64,000 nucleotides of DNA. Source: Glycomyces artemisiae. GTDB taxonomy: Bacteria > Actinomycetota > Actinomycetes > Mycobacteriales > Micromonosporaceae. The stretch is from positions 427,897 through 491,896 of the forward strand of contig NZ_PVTJ01000004.1 of NCBI RefSeq assembly GCF_003002955.1, in the 5' to 3' direction. The notes beneath the pieces are model-generated. The model ran no database searches. It worked only from the letters and a program-made list of their open reading frames with translations, and was not told the DNA's origin. A program made the translations under genes and the position numbers. Shown here in pieces: positions 47,001 through 54,930 of this stretch. Within the stretch, counting starts at the first letter, position 1. The number at the start of each line of letters is the position of its first letter.

Positions 47001-49694
47001 TACGGGCAGGAAGTCTGGATCACCGCCGCCACCGAGGGCTACGTGCGCCCCGCCGGGGCCTCCACCGGCCGCGGCAAGGACCTCGACCTCACCAAGGAGC
47101 AGGCGATCTGGCTCGACGCCGACACCATCGCGCTCGACACCGCGTCGTCGGGAGGCGCAGTGACCGACGGGAAGGTCTTCGAGCTGCTCGCCAGCGCGAA
47201 CGGGTCGATCGCAGTGGAGGACGGCGCGATCACCGGCGACTTCGAGACGATCCCGTTGACGCCCAAGGGCGGGCTCACCGAGGCGCAGCGGCGGGCCTGG
47301 CCCGCGTACTGGGGCTACCGGGCGTTCGATGTCGGTGCGGCCGACGGCGATGCGATCCGGGAGGCGCTGCGCGGGCAGCTCGTCGCGGTCGAGCGGGACC
47401 ACGCCGGGACGGCCTGGTACGCGACGGGCGTGCAGACCGCGGGCGCGGTCGACGACGTGTACGCGGCGGCCCTGGACGCCGATCTGGGCGTGACGTGGAA
47501 GGGGAGGAAGCCGCGGCTGGCGCTGTGGGCGCCCACGGCGCGGTCGGTGGCCCTGGAGCTGTACGACTCGCCTGACGACACTTCGCCTGAGCTGCATGAG
47601 ATGTCGTTCTCGGAGCGGACCGGGGTGTGGTCGGTGAAGGGCGCGAAGGGCTGGGACCGGAAGTACTACCGGTTCGCGGTCGAGGTGTGGCATCCGGCTT
47701 CGCAGCGGGTGGAGTCGTATTCGGTGACGGACCCGTATTCGGTGTCGCTCGCGGCGGATTCGACGCACAGCCAGATCGTGGACCTCGACGACGCGGATCT
47801 GAAGCCGGACGGGTGGGACCGCGAGGACCCGCCCGCGGAGGTCGATCCCGCTGCGGCGCAGGTGTGGGAGGTGCATGTGCGGGACTTCTCGGTCGCCGAT
47901 GCGTCGGTGGACGAGGAGCTGCGGGGCACGTATGCGGCGTTCGCGCAGGAGGACTCGGTGTCGGTGCGGCACCTCGCGGAGCTGGCCGATGCGGGGCTGA
48001 CGTACGTGCATCTGCTGCCGACGTTCGACATCGCGTCGATCCCGGAGACGGGTCAGGCGACGGTGGGCTGCGACCTGGACCTGATGGCGGCGAACTCGAC
48101 GGAGCAGCAGGCGTGCGTCGGGGCGGTGCGCGCCGACGACGCCTACAACTGGGGCTACGACCCGCTGCACTTCAACGTCCCGGAGGGCTCGTACGCGACG
48201 GATGCCGATGGGGTGCAGCGCATCCTGGAGTACCGGGAGATGGTGGCGGCGCTGCACGGCCTGGGGCTGCGCGTGGTGAACGACGTGGTCTACAACCACA
48301 CGGCGGCGGCGGGCGCGGACGGGAAGTCGGTGCTGGACCGGATCGTGCCGGGCTACTACCACCGGCTCGACGCGGACGGGGAGGTGTACACGTCGACGTG
48401 CTGCGCGAACACCGCGCCGGAGCGGCCGATGTTCGGGAAGCTCGTCGTCGAGTCGGCCGTGCTGTGGCAGGACGCGTACCACGTGGACGGGTTCCGGTTC
48501 GACCTGATGGGCCACCACCCGAAGGCGAACCTCCTCGCGGTGCAGGCGGCGCTCGATGAGGACGTGCTGCTGTACGGGGAGGGCTGGGACTTCGGCGAGG
48601 TCGCCGGGGACGCCCTGTTCGAGCAGGCGACGCAGGCGAACATGGCGGGCACGGGGATCGGGACGTTCAACGACCGGCTGCGCGACGCCGTGCGCGGCGG
48701 CGGGCCGTTCGACGCGGACCCGACGGTGCAGGGCTTCGGCTCGGGCCTGTGGACGGCGGACAACGACGGCGAGGCCACCGATGCGGAGCTGGCGGCGCTG
48801 CTGCACGCGCAGGACCTGGTGAAGCTGGGCCTGGTCGGGAACCTCGCGGACTACGCGTTCACGGCTTCGGACGGGTCGGCGACGACCGGCGCGGGCCTGG
48901 ACTACAACGGGGCCGCCGCCGGGTACACCGCGGACCCGGCCGAGGCGGTGACCTATGTGGACGCGCACGACAACGAGATCCTGTTCGACGCGCTCGCGTA
49001 CAAGCTGGGCCCGGACACCTCGGGTGAGGACCGGGCGCGGATGCAGGTGCTGTCGCTGGCGACGGCGGTCTTGAGCCAGGGCACGGGGTTCACGACGGCC
49101 GGTTCGGAGATGCTCCGGTCGAAGTCCCTGGACCGGGACTCGTACGACTCCGGGGACTGGTTCAACGCGATCCGCTGGGACTGCACCGGGACCGAGGGGT
49201 TCGGGTCGTCGTCGAACGGGTTCGGGTCGGGGCTGCCGCCGGCGTGGACGTCGGAGGCGAAGTGGCCGTATGCGGAGGACGCCCTCGCGTCGGTCGATGC
49301 GCCGGCCTGCGAGGACATCGCGCTCGCCGACGACCGGTACCTGGAGCTGCTGCGGATCGCGTCCTCGACGGGGGCGTTCAGCCTCGGGACGGGCGGCGAG
49401 GTCGCCGAGCGGGTGTCGTTCCCGTTGTCGGGCACGGCGTCCGAGGCCCCGGGGGTGATCACGATGCGGATCGACATGGCGGGCCTGGACGACGCGTTCG
49501 AGACGGTCACGGTGGTGTTCAACGCGTCCCCGGACGCGGTGTCCCAGACCGTGGCCGACGCGGCGGGGTCGGGGGCGCGGCTGCACCCGGTCCTGGAGGA
49601 CTCGGCGGACCCGGTGTTCGCGGACGCGGGCTTCGACGACGCGACGGGCGCGTTCACGGTTCCGGGGCGGACGGTGGCCGTGTTCGTCAGCTAA
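44031..49694 (+). CDS. Lipoprotein alpha-amylase / pullulanase fusion
   Basis: 1887 residues. The lipobox LTAC (C21) anchors it outside the cell. First GH13 domain (about 55-600): D309 in DGFRLDTAK, E342 in FAFGEVYSG, D413 in SNHDIGR. Three pullulanase-associated starch-binding (PUD) repeats follow (about 700-1010: NVHYNGDPEQWGLYVWGD, VTVHAPARAPEDSGADWG, VVHYQRPAGDYDGWTLH). Then a CBM48-like module (KPRLALWAPTARSVALELY) and a second GH13 of pullulanase-type alpha-1,6-glucosidase kind: YNWGYDPLHFNVPEGSY, D1491 in DGFRFDLMG, E1517 in YGEGWDFG, D1647 in VDAHDNE. It can be expected to cut alpha-1,4 and alpha-1,6 bonds of starch, glycogen or pullulan. Confidence 0.93.
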   Translation: MPRTARTAAGVLGAALVLTACTGPGDPPDDGSWTDEPADSQLAALAQAPTDEAEQFYFVMTDRFADGDPSNNSGGIDGGATETGYDPTKRMFYQGGDLAGVEQRLDYIEGLGTTAIWLTPVVVNQPVQVSETWTGAGYHGYWGTDFTAVDPHLGDDAELQSLIAAAHERGIEIYLDVVVNHTADVIEYAEDANGYVPTEDSPYTDAEGRPFDDANYATSGEFPTVTTEGAPYTPELEAGEEDLKAPDWLNDPTMYHNRGDSTYTGESSTYGDFSGLDDLWTERPEVVDGWIDVYADWIADSGVDGFRLDTAKHVNLEFWPQFMAGIRDAAEAEGIDFFAFGEVYSGDPNYTSTYVRQGDLDAVLDFGFHGAATGFATGAAGAEGLAAVYESDALFTSEGTDALSTPTFVSNHDIGRVGRTIVETTDEATWTQRAILAQQLMFLTRGQPVVYYGDEQGFTGSGGDDYSRQTMFASQVDEYLDDELIGTDNTHADDNFDTGHPIYQAIAELGQLRKDHPALANGAQVTRSSEGGVFSFSRIGADGVEYVVAVSNSTEAQTVDVATYSDAFSPVYGDGSIEAADGAAAVTVPPLSAVVFRADDAVSTGDAPAVSLAVAPESATTAYVTAEVAGDPLARVAFAASVDGGEWTYVGTSPGPDHRVAYDLQGLQGDQSVEFKAVAVDRSGRSASAKATTAVATPDQASGSLTWANVHYNGDPEQWGLYVWGDVAEESSTVWPDSNPFSGTDSYGSFAPVKLADDANEVGFLVIDEDGDKDYPGDRAFDPSEHPEIWLDAGTGDIAYSLAEANGYVTVHAPARAPEDSGADWGLHLWGDALAEGVETAWDAPRPPDGTDEWGRYWQVPVDDVDAQMGLIVHDGDTKLYGSDVLLTPAALGETWVTATGAHDTRAAADGKAVVHYQRPAGDYDGWTLHTWEGAADPTDWNAGLQPAYTDSFGAVYEVDLAEDAEALSYILHDGDEKDLPTDQRLVFAEYGQEVWITAATEGYVRPAGASTGRGKDLDLTKEQAIWLDADTIALDTASSGGAVTDGKVFELLASANGSIAVEDGAITGDFETIPLTPKGGLTEAQRRAWPAYWGYRAFDVGAADGDAIREALRGQLVAVERDHAGTAWYATGVQTAGAVDDVYAAALDADLGVTWKGRKPRLALWAPTARSVALELYDSPDDTSPELHEMSFSERTGVWSVKGAKGWDRKYYRFAVEVWHPASQRVESYSVTDPYSVSLAADSTHSQIVDLDDADLKPDGWDREDPPAEVDPAAAQVWEVHVRDFSVADASVDEELRGTYAAFAQEDSVSVRHLAELADAGLTYVHLLPTFDIASIPETGQATVGCDLDLMAANSTEQQACVGAVRADDAYNWGYDPLHFNVPEGSYATDADGVQRILEYREMVAALHGLGLRVVNDVVYNHTAAAGADGKSVLDRIVPGYYHRLDADGEVYTSTCCANTAPERPMFGKLVVESAVLWQDAYHVDGFRFDLMGHHPKANLLAVQAALDEDVLLYGEGWDFGEVAGDALFEQATQANMAGTGIGTFNDRLRDAVRGGGPFDADPTVQGFGSGLWTADNDGEATDAELAALLHAQDLVKLGLVGNLADYAFTASDGSATTGAGLDYNGAAAGYTADPAEAVTYVDAHDNEILFDALAYKLGPDTSGEDRARMQVLSLATAVLSQGTGFTTAGSEMLRSKSLDRDSYDSGDWFNAIRWDCTGTEGFGSSSNGFGSGLPPAWTSEAKWPYAEDALASVDAPACEDIALADDRYLELLRIASSTGAFSLGTGGEVAERVSFPLSGTASEAPGVITMRIDMAGLDDAFETVTVVFNASPDAVSQTVADAAGSGARLHPVLEDSADPVFADAGFDDATGAFTVPGRTVAVFVS

Positions 49695-49748
49695 CGAATC
49701 CGATCTTGACAGGTCGGTGATACTGGGGTGAGTTTCGGATCCCTGAAG

Positions 49749-49785
49749 CCGGGGCGGGTCGATACCCGTCCCGGTTTAGCGTTTT
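49749..49785 (+). terminator. Intrinsic terminator of the amylase/pullulanase gene
   Basis: CCGGGGCGGGT (49749-49759), CGAT loop and ACCCGTCCCGG (49764-49774) with one mismatch, then TTTAGCGTTTT. It is 54 bp after the stop. Confidence 0.8.
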
Positions 49786-49825
49786 CTGAGGAAAACGGAT
49801 GGAGACACCGGCGGCGGGGTCCGGA

Positions 49826-49837
49826 TACGATCGGACC
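49826..49837 (+). promoter_or_regulatory. Leaderless-type promoter of the P/Q/Y-rich protein gene
   Basis: TACGAT (49826-49831), 6 nt, ATG at 49838. GAGACA lies 18 bp upstream of the -10 box as a possible -35. Confidence 0.5.
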
Positions 49838-50902
49838 ATGACGTACCCCCCGCAAGACCCCGGCGCGATGCCCCCTGGTGCCCCGGACCCGTACGCCCAG
49901 AACGCCCAGGTTCCGGACCCGTACGCGCAGAACCCCTACGGCCAGTCGCAGCCCGCTTCGCAGCCGCCCGCGGGGGGCTACGCGCCCGGGCAGGCCGGGG
50001 CGGACCCGTCGTACGCGTCCCCGGCGCCGTCGCAGCAGACCTCGCAGCTGCCGGGCGGGTACCAGCCGAGCCAGCCGTACTACCCGCAGCCGGGGTACGA
50101 CCCGAACCAGCCGTACCAGCAGTACCCGGGGTACGGGCCGCCGCCGGTGCAGGCGACGACGAAGGGCGGGGGCGGGACGGCGCTGCTGGTCATCGGGGTG
50201 GTGCTGCTGATGGCGCTGGGCGCGGTCGGCGGGTACTTCTGGCTCGGCGGGAAGGGCGGGGACGAGGGGGACCTCGCGGGCGCCCAGGACCCGACGACGT
50301 CGGAGGAGAGCGCGCCCGACGACGGCGGGGAATCCGGCGACGAGGAGCCCACCGAGGAGGAGGCGCCGGGGCCGTCGGGGACGGGCCTGTCGGTCGCGTC
50401 GATCGGGGCGGTCACGCCGCTCCCGGCGAGCGGCGACTGGCTGCCGTACTACGGGCCGGGCGTCGCGTACGAGCCGATGACGGACTCGGAGGCGTACATC
50501 CTCCAGCACACCGAGACGTGGATCTCGTTCCTCGGGACGGGCCTGTTCTCGGGGGCGGTCGCCCAGTACGACCCGGCGAACCTGGAGGCGTCGGCGGCGA
50601 ACGCGGCGGAGGTGTGGCTGGACGGGGCGTTCAGCACGGTCGTCGGGTACGAGATGAGCGAGATCGTCTACCAGGACGTGGAGGTCGACGGGAAGCCCGG
50701 CGTCCTGGCGACGTGGAAGAACTCGTGGACGTCGACCGACGCGAGCACCGACACGTTCGAGGACACGGCGATCCTGGTCGTCGACGTCGACGGCGTCAAC
50801 GGGTTCCTGGGGATCGCGTCGATCGCCCAGTCCGGCACCGACTCCTACCAGGCGGCGGTCGACGCGCTGCTCGCCACGGACTTCGACGCCGAGACCGCTT
50901 AA
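49838..50902 (+). CDS. Pro/Gln/Tyr-rich single-pass membrane-anchored protein
   Basis: 354 residues. Residues 1-105 are a low-complexity cytoplasmic tail with repeated DPYAQN and PYYPQPGYDPNQPYQQYPGY units. One membrane helix follows (TALLVIGVVLLMALGAVGGYFW), then an acidic linker (EEPTEEEAPG) and an extracellular alpha/beta domain of about 160 residues (WISFLGTGLFSGAV, DGKPGVLATWKNSW, ILVVDVDGVNGFLGIASI). The layout is common in actinobacterial surface proteins, but I recognise no family. The ATG at 49838 is supported by the leaderless promoter; an earlier in-frame ATG at 49799 is not. Confidence 0.78.
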   Translation: MTYPPQDPGAMPPGAPDPYAQNAQVPDPYAQNPYGQSQPASQPPAGGYAPGQAGADPSYASPAPSQQTSQLPGGYQPSQPYYPQPGYDPNQPYQQYPGYGPPPVQATTKGGGGTALLVIGVVLLMALGAVGGYFWLGGKGGDEGDLAGAQDPTTSEESAPDDGGESGDEEPTEEEAPGPSGTGLSVASIGAVTPLPASGDWLPYYGPGVAYEPMTDSEAYILQHTETWISFLGTGLFSGAVAQYDPANLEASAANAAEVWLDGAFSTVVGYEMSEIVYQDVEVDGKPGVLATWKNSWTSTDASTDTFEDTAILVVDVDGVNGFLGIASIAQSGTDSYQAAVDALLATDFDAETA

Positions 50903-51017
50903 GCGGCAAGGCTTGCCGTGAAGGGCTCCGCCTGCGGGCGGGGCCCTTCGCGCGTTCACGCGGTGCGGGCCCCGGCGGGCCGGTCGCGGCTTGCGGCGGG
51001 CCGCCGCCGCGGCCCGG

Positions 51018-53768
51018 TCAGGCGCCCGCGGTCTTCGCGCGCACGCGCGCGGCCTCGGACGCGAGCCCGAACGCCTCGTAGACCTCGGCCGCGGCCGTCC
51101 ACTGCTCGCGGGCGCCGGGCCCGTCGCCGGACGCGCGCAGCGTGTCGCCCAGGTGCTCGCGGGTGAACGCGGCGGAGACGCGCCGCCGGTCGGCCTCGAA
51201 CCACGCCAGCGCCCGCCCGTACCGCTCGGCGGCCTCGCCGAAGCGGCCCTCGGCGTGGGCGATGTACCCGAACCCGATGTCGGTGTTGGCTTTCGCGAGC
51301 CCGCGGCGCTCCGGCAGGGCGTCCTCCACGACCTTGTCGTAGCAGCGCCGGGCCTCGTCGTACTCGCCGAGGAGGGCGCTGTGCCAGCCGATCGCGAACC
51401 GCAGCCGGTTGCCCCAGTACCGGTTGCCGCGCTCGCGGAAGTACGCCTCGCCGCGGCGGGCGTGCTCGCGGGCCTCGGCGTCGCGGCCGTCGACCCCGGC
51501 GCCCGCGGTGAGGGTGTAGGCGACGAGGCTCCGCGCGCCCGGGACGGCGTCGCCGAGCGTCGACTCGGTGACGCCGTTGAGCTCCTCGGTGAGCGCGGCC
51601 TCGGTGCCCGCCAAGAGGATCGGGCCCGCGGAGTAGCCGCGGGCGGCGGTGCGACCGAACGGCGCGGCGCGGCCGGGCGCGTCGGGCTCCATGCCGCGGA
51701 GGCGGTCGACGGTGAGGCCGGTGAGGCGCCAGCCGAGCTGCCAGACGCGGGCGTCGGCCTCCAGCCCGGCCGGGTCGAGGCGGATGAGGCCGCGCAGGAC
51801 CTCGTCCTCGGCGTCGAGCCAGGCCGCCGCGGCCTCCGGGTCGGCGAAGGTCTCGGGGGCGACGCCGGGGGAGGGCTCGCCGAGGTCGAACGCGAAGGAC
51901 CGCTCGGCCGGGCCGAGGGCGCTCGCGGTGAACAGGTAGTGCTCGACCATGCGGAGGGCGGCGGCGTCCCCCAGGTCGGCGGCGACCTCCTCGGCGAGGC
52001 GCTCTTTCGCGTAGGCGCGCAGCAGGTCGTGCATGGTGTATCGGCCGGGGCGGGGCTGCTCGATGAGGTGGACGCCCGCGAGTTCGTTCAGGGCGGCTTC
52101 GGCGTCGGCCCGGGGGCCGCCCATGAGGCTCGCCATCGCCGCGGGCGTCAGCTCGGGGCCGGGATGGAGGCCGAAGAGGCGGAACGCCTGCGCCGCACGG
52201 GAGTCGAGGGCCTGGTAGGAGCAGGCGAACACGGAGCGGGGATCGGAGCCGGGGACGGCCGCGGCGAGGACCTTGAACACGTTCGTGGTCTGGTCGAGCC
52301 GGTCGGCGAGGGACGCGATGGAGAAGCCCGGGTGCTGGGCGGCCCATGCGCCGATGAGGGTGAGGGCGAGCGGGAGGCGCCCGCAGGCGGCGACGATGCG
52401 GCGGACCGGCTCCTCTTCGGCGACGGCGCGGGCGAGGCCGATGCGGCGCACCAGGAGCGCCCACGCGTCGGCTTCGGACATGACGCCGAGGGGGACGGCG
52501 TCGGCGCCTTCGCCCGCGGCGAGCCCGGTGAGCCGGTCGCGGGAGGTGACGAGCGTGAAGCTGCCGGGGGCGACGGGCAGGAGCGGGAGGACCTGGGCGG
52601 CGTCGCGGGCGTTGTCGAGGACGACGAGGACGCGGCGGCGCGCGAGCACCGTCCGGTACAGGCCGACCCGCTCCGACAGGCCCGCGGGCAGCTGCTGGGC
52701 GGGGACGCCCAGGGCCGCGAGGGCCTCGGCGAGGACCGCGGCGGGGTCGGCGCCGTCGCTGAGCGGGTCGAAGCCGCGGAGGTTGAAGTACAGCTGCCCG
52801 TCGGGGAACCGGTGGGCGACGCGGTGGGCCCAGCGGACGGCGAGCGCGGTCTTGCCGACGCCGCCCATCCCGGCGACGACCGCGAGCCCGGCTTCGCCGT
52901 CGGCCGCGTCGAGCGCGTCGTCGAGGGCGCGGATCTCGTCGTCGCGGCCGGTGAACCGGGTGATCGCGCGCGGGAGGGTCGCGGGGACGAGGCGGGGCGC
53001 CTCGATGCGCGCGGGCGTCCCGGCGGGCTCGTCGCGCAGGATCGCCGCGTTCAGGTCGACCAGGTCCCGGTCGGGGTCGATGCCGAGCTGCTCCTGCAGC
53101 AGGAGCTTCAGGGCCGCGAAGGCTTCGAGGGCCTCGGAGGTGCGGCCGGAGGCGTGGAGGGCGCGCATGAGGAGCGCGGTGAACCGCTGCCGCTTGCCGT
53201 CGGCGGCGACGATCTGCCGCAGCTCGTCGACGACGTCGGCGGCGCGGCCCAGCTCCAGGTCGAGGTCGAGCCGCCGCTCCAGGAGGGTCGGGCGGTGCTC
53301 GTCGAGGCGGCGGCGGATCGCCTCGACGGCGGTCCCGGACAGGTCGGCGAGCGCGGGCCCGCGCCATTCGGCGAGGGCGGCGCGGAGCGCGTCGGCAGCC
53401 TCGGCGGGGCGGCCTTCGGCGCGGAGGTTCCGGGCGAGGTTCTCGTGCTCCTTGCAGCGCAGCAGGTCGAGTTCGGCGGCGGCGATGCGGAACCGGTAGG
53501 CGCGGCGGCCGACGGTCTCGATGCGGTCGCGGGCGGCGCCGAGTCTGAGGCGCAGCACGCCGACGGCGTTCTGGATCTGCGTCTCCGGGTCCTGGGGGCG
53601 GTCGTAGCCGTAGACGGCGTGGATCAGGTGCTCCAGGGGGACGACGGCGTTCGCGTCGTCGAGGAGGATCGCGAGGATCGTCGCGGTCTTCCCGCGCGGG
53701 ATGGCCGCTTCGACGCCGTCGATGCGGACCTCCAGGGGCCCGAGCAGGCGCACGTCCAGGGTGGGCAT
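51018..53768 (-). CDS. AfsR/SARP-family transcriptional regulator (copy 1)
   Basis: 916 residues from the ATG at 53766-53768 (GGAG close upstream; a GTG seven codons earlier is possible). The N-terminus (1-95) is an OmpR-like winged helix (LDVRLLGPLEVRIDG, RGKTATILAILL), followed by the bacterial transcriptional activation domain (about 100-245), an NB-ARC ATPase with P-loop GMGGVGKTAL (about 300) and VLVVLDNARDA, and a C-terminal TPR-like region (HARRGEAYFRERG, GFGYIAHAEGRFGEAAERY). Such regulators switch on secondary metabolism in Streptomyces. The paralogue is 3.5 kb upstream, and both share a 13-bp motif at the same distance before the start. Confidence 0.93.
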   Translation of the reverse strand: MPTLDVRLLGPLEVRIDGVEAAIPRGKTATILAILLDDANAVVPLEHLIHAVYGYDRPQDPETQIQNAVGVLRLRLGAARDRIETVGRRAYRFRIAAAELDLLRCKEHENLARNLRAEGRPAEAADALRAALAEWRGPALADLSGTAVEAIRRRLDEHRPTLLERRLDLDLELGRAADVVDELRQIVAADGKRQRFTALLMRALHASGRTSEALEAFAALKLLLQEQLGIDPDRDLVDLNAAILRDEPAGTPARIEAPRLVPATLPRAITRFTGRDDEIRALDDALDAADGEAGLAVVAGMGGVGKTALAVRWAHRVAHRFPDGQLYFNLRGFDPLSDGADPAAVLAEALAALGVPAQQLPAGLSERVGLYRTVLARRRVLVVLDNARDAAQVLPLLPVAPGSFTLVTSRDRLTGLAAGEGADAVPLGVMSEADAWALLVRRIGLARAVAEEEPVRRIVAACGRLPLALTLIGAWAAQHPGFSIASLADRLDQTTNVFKVLAAAVPGSDPRSVFACSYQALDSRAAQAFRLFGLHPGPELTPAAMASLMGGPRADAEAALNELAGVHLIEQPRPGRYTMHDLLRAYAKERLAEEVAADLGDAAALRMVEHYLFTASALGPAERSFAFDLGEPSPGVAPETFADPEAAAAWLDAEDEVLRGLIRLDPAGLEADARVWQLGWRLTGLTVDRLRGMEPDAPGRAAPFGRTAARGYSAGPILLAGTEAALTEELNGVTESTLGDAVPGARSLVAYTLTAGAGVDGRDAEAREHARRGEAYFRERGNRYWGNRLRFAIGWHSALLGEYDEARRCYDKVVEDALPERRGLAKANTDIGFGYIAHAEGRFGEAAERYGRALAWFEADRRRVSAAFTREHLGDTLRASGDGPGAREQWTAAAEVYEAFGLASEAARVRAKTAGA

Positions 53769-53800
53769 GTCTCCGCTTCCGCTCGGCACCAGGGGGAGTC

Positions 53801-53813
53801 CAGTGTCGCACAG
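53801..53813 (-). promoter_or_regulatory. Motif CTGTGCGACACTG upstream of SARP copy 1
   Basis: Located 32 nt before the ATG on the minus strand. The same motif, with one change (CTGTGGGACACTG), lies 33 nt before SARP copy 2. GACACT could be the -10 box; here CTGACG lies 17 bp upstream as a -35. It may also be a common operator. Confidence 0.4.
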
Positions 53814-53826
53814 TGAGCCGGTGCCG

Positions 53827-54429
53827 TCAGGTCTGCTGCCAGAGGGTGACGTCGATGCTCCCGGTCGCGAAGGTCCCGTCGGTGCCCGTCGCGGCGACGG
53901 TGACCGTGGCCCACGTGTCCCCGCCGGTGTAGACGCATCCCTCTGCGGCCGTGGGGCTGTCGGGGTCGAAGCGCAGCTCCAGGTACGTGTCGGTGTAGAT
54001 CGATGCGAGGCACGCGTCGAGGTTCGCGGTGCCGCCGGCGTCGACGGTGGCGGACTGGCCGACGCGGCCGTAGAGGGTGCCGTACTCGTCCATGCACGAG
54101 TACCAGGTGAGGTCCATCGAGTCGTTGTAGGGGCCGTTGACCTCGGCTTCGGTGACGGCGCCGCCGTCGTCGAGGTCGATCTCGTCGGTCCAGCAGCGGC
54201 CCTCGCCGAAGGTCGCGTCGAGGGCGACGCGGTAGGAGTCGACGGCGGTCCATTCGCTGGTGCCGTCGGCGACCGGGTCGCCGAGGTCCTCGGTGAAGGT
54301 GGTCGCGTCCTGGCCGCCGGGGTCCTGGTCGCGCTCGCGCTGGTCCTGCAAGGCGACGTAGGCGATCACGACGCTGACGACGCCCGCGATCGCGCCGACG
54401 GCGCCCCAGTTGAGACCTGAGCTGCCCAT
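53827..54429 (-). CDS. Membrane-anchored exported protein of unknown function
   Basis: 200 residues. A short N-terminal helix (VGAIAGVVSVVIAYVALQ, about 10-27) anchors or exports it; the rest is an acidic extracellular domain (YRVALDATFGEGRCWTDEI, SMDLTWYSCMDEYGTLYG, LDACLASIYTDTYLELRF, GCVYTGGDTWATVTVAA) with four cysteines (two likely disulfides). No family recognised. The ATG at 54427-54429 has TACGCT 6 nt upstream. SARP copy 1 starts 58 bp downstream in the same direction, with its own motif in between. Confidence 0.72.
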   Translation of the reverse strand: MGSSGLNWGAVGAIAGVVSVVIAYVALQDQRERDQDPGGQDATTFTEDLGDPVADGTSEWTAVDSYRVALDATFGEGRCWTDEIDLDDGGAVTEAEVNGPYNDSMDLTWYSCMDEYGTLYGRVGQSATVDAGGTANLDACLASIYTDTYLELRFDPDSPTAAEGCVYTGGDTWATVTVAATGTDGTFATGSIDVTLWQQT

Positions 54430-54441
54430 ACGGCGAGCGTA
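54430..54441 (-). promoter_or_regulatory. Leaderless-type -10 box of the 200-residue exported protein gene
   Basis: TACGCT (54436-54441, minus strand), 6 nt, then ATG at 54429. Confidence 0.5.
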
Positions 54442-54569
54442 TCGGGGTCGCAGTGCCGACACGGTCCGCGCGCGGGCGGGGCGGTTCGGGGCGTTCGGGG
54501 GCGAACTGCCGCAACCGGTCCGGGTCTGTCGGGTATCCGACAGCCGGTCGGACCGGTCGGGCGGCGCGG

Positions 54570-54881
54570 TCAGGCGATGCGCACGGGGAACAGGACCGTG
54601 GACTCGACGACGCGGTCGCGCTCGGCGGTCAGGGCGGTGCGGCGCGGGTCGGCGAGGTACGCATCCAGGCTGGCCTGCAACGGGAACCGGTACGTGTGGA
54701 CCTCGTGGGGGTGGCCGTCGGCGCCGTCGCCGATCGCGCGGGAGAGCAGTTCGCCGCCGTGCTCGGGGACGAGCGCGAGGACCCGGTCCTCGTAGGCGGT
54801 CATCTCGGCTTCGAGGCCGGGGCGGGCGCGCAGGAGGCAGCACAGCTCTATCGGGCGGCGCGGCTCGGTCGGTTCGCTCAT
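54570..54881 (-). CDS. Small ferredoxin-fold protein, DUF1330-like
   Basis: 103 residues from the ATG at 54879-54881; another ATG lies 12 bp upstream and neither has a clear ribosome site. The sequence has the pattern of a dimeric alpha/beta-barrel protein: IELCCLLRARPGLEAEMTAYEDRVLALVPEHGGELLSR, then HEVHTYRFPLQASLDAYLADPRR, as in DUF1330/ABM-type proteins. Function unknown. It lies 37 bp downstream of SARP copy 2 in the same direction and may be cotranscribed. Confidence 0.65.
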   Translation of the reverse strand: MSEPTEPRRPIELCCLLRARPGLEAEMTAYEDRVLALVPEHGGELLSRAIGDGADGHPHEVHTYRFPLQASLDAYLADPRRTALTAERDRVVESTVLFPVRIA

Positions 54882-54930
54882 GCGCTGCATCATCGCACCG
54901 GCGGCGGCGAACGGCCGCGGCGTTTCCCGC

